In this document: piece after piece, positions 6,495 through 6,642 of the stretch
How positions within the stretch are numbered: position 1 is the stretch's first letter
Layout: each line of letters starts with the position of its first letter
DNA from: UMGS1613 sp045636225
Lineage (GTDB): Bacteria; Bacillota_I; Bacilli_A; RF39; UBA660
Direction: 5' to 3'
NCBI GenBank assembly: GCA_045636225.1
Contig: JAZTXB010000117.1
Span: forward strand, 1-6,642
Length of the DNA: 6,642 bases
The notes under the pieces: model-generated
The model's input: only the letters and a program-made list of their open reading frames with translations
Databases searched by the model: none
Told to the model about the DNA's origin: nothing
Program-made: the position numbers and the translations under genes

Positions 6495-6531
6495 AAAGAA
6501 AAATTAAACCAATTTTTCTTTTTTCTTTTTT
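6493..6531. terminator. Strong hairpin terminator shared by two convergent genes
   Basis: Plus strand: a 13-bp perfect stem (left arm 6493-6505, right arm 6511-6523), loop AAACC, followed by TC and six T residues. The left arm begins within the stop codon of the AAA+ gene, and the structure also covers the stop of the convergent gene (6504-6506), so it can serve both strands. The stem is nearly all A-T, but its length and the T-run make it convincing. Confidence 0.8.
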
Positions 6532-6642
6532 AATATTTTCTTTACATCATTATCAATATTATTCTCTATAGCATTCGTAAAAAATTCTCTATATTGATTC
6601 ACTATTTCTATATTAATAGAATTTATTTTTTGTATAGTTATA
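6504..6642 (-). CDS. C-terminal end of an unidentified protein (cut by window edge)
   Basis: An open frame enters from the right edge on the minus strand and runs 45 codons to a TAA at 6504-6506. I do not recognise the protein. The visible tail is predicted helical and Asn/Ile/Lys-rich (INIEIVNQYREF, then AIENNIDND) and ends in a basic stretch KKILKKKKEKLV. No ATG occurs in this piece, so the start is expected outside the window. Support for it being real: it converges on the AAA+ gene with only 9 bases between the two stop codons, and its stop lies in the loop-side part of the shared terminator. Its short visible length keeps the call uncertain. Confidence 0.55.
   Translation of the reverse strand, partial: ITIQKINSINIEIVNQYREFFTNAIENNIDNDVKKILKKKKEKLV

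Noticed and set aside
1..6642. Defence island, CRISPR array, insertion sequence, tRNA or rRNA
   Set aside because: No regularly spaced repeats, transposase motifs, terminal inverted repeats or structured RNA signatures were seen; genes are mostly housekeeping, with one orphan AAA+ protein.

Overview
The window is AT-rich bacterial DNA carrying five dense protein-coding regions and two genes cut by the window edges. It looks like a low-GC anaerobic or fermentative Firmicute, in the broad Bacilli/Clostridia/Mycoplasmatota area. Reasons: clear Shine-Dalgarno sites of the AGGTGA/GGAGGT type, TATAAT-type promoters with 17-base spacers, an oxygen-sensitive pyruvate formate-lyase with its activase, and an NAD-dependent DNA ligase of the Gram-positive type. 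Tryptophan is encoded by TGG, and ligA ends on a TGA exactly where the family's BRCT domain normally ends, so the code appears standard and not the Mycoplasma/Spiroplasma code 4.

Layout. At the left edge (minus strand) are the first 46 codons of a cation-transporting P-type ATPase with its own promoter. Next, also on the minus strand, comes a tightly packed unit read right to left: ligA (DNA ligase), pflB (pyruvate formate-lyase) and pflA (its radical-SAM activase). ligA and pflB overlap by ATGA, and pflB and pflA overlap by 14 bases. The unit ends in an AT-rich hairpin that includes the end of pflA and also holds the -35 box of the P-type ATPase promoter. A divergent intergenic region (about 5096-5210) carries one good promoter for each direction. 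On the plus strand follows a 427-residue single-module AAA+ protein resembling the first ATPase module of Clp/Hsp100 proteins, but with several expected functional elements apparently missing. It ends in a strong hairpin terminator that is also the end of a convergent minus-strand gene, of which only the C-terminal 45 residues are visible.

How the genes work together. PflA installs the glycyl radical on PflB, which converts pyruvate and CoA to acetyl-CoA and formate, a main anaerobic route for carbon and ATP. LigA seals nicks in replication and repair and has no obvious metabolic link to them, so its translational coupling to pflB is the unusual part of that unit. The AAA+ protein stands alone and its role is unknown. 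It is the best candidate in the window for something undescribed: the nucleotide-binding core is kept, but the catalytic Walker B glutamate, both pore loops and the arginine finger seem absent, and an unfamiliar N-terminal domain replaces the normal Clp N-domain. There are no RNA genes, CRISPR arrays, insertion sequences or gene-free stretches over 300 bases.
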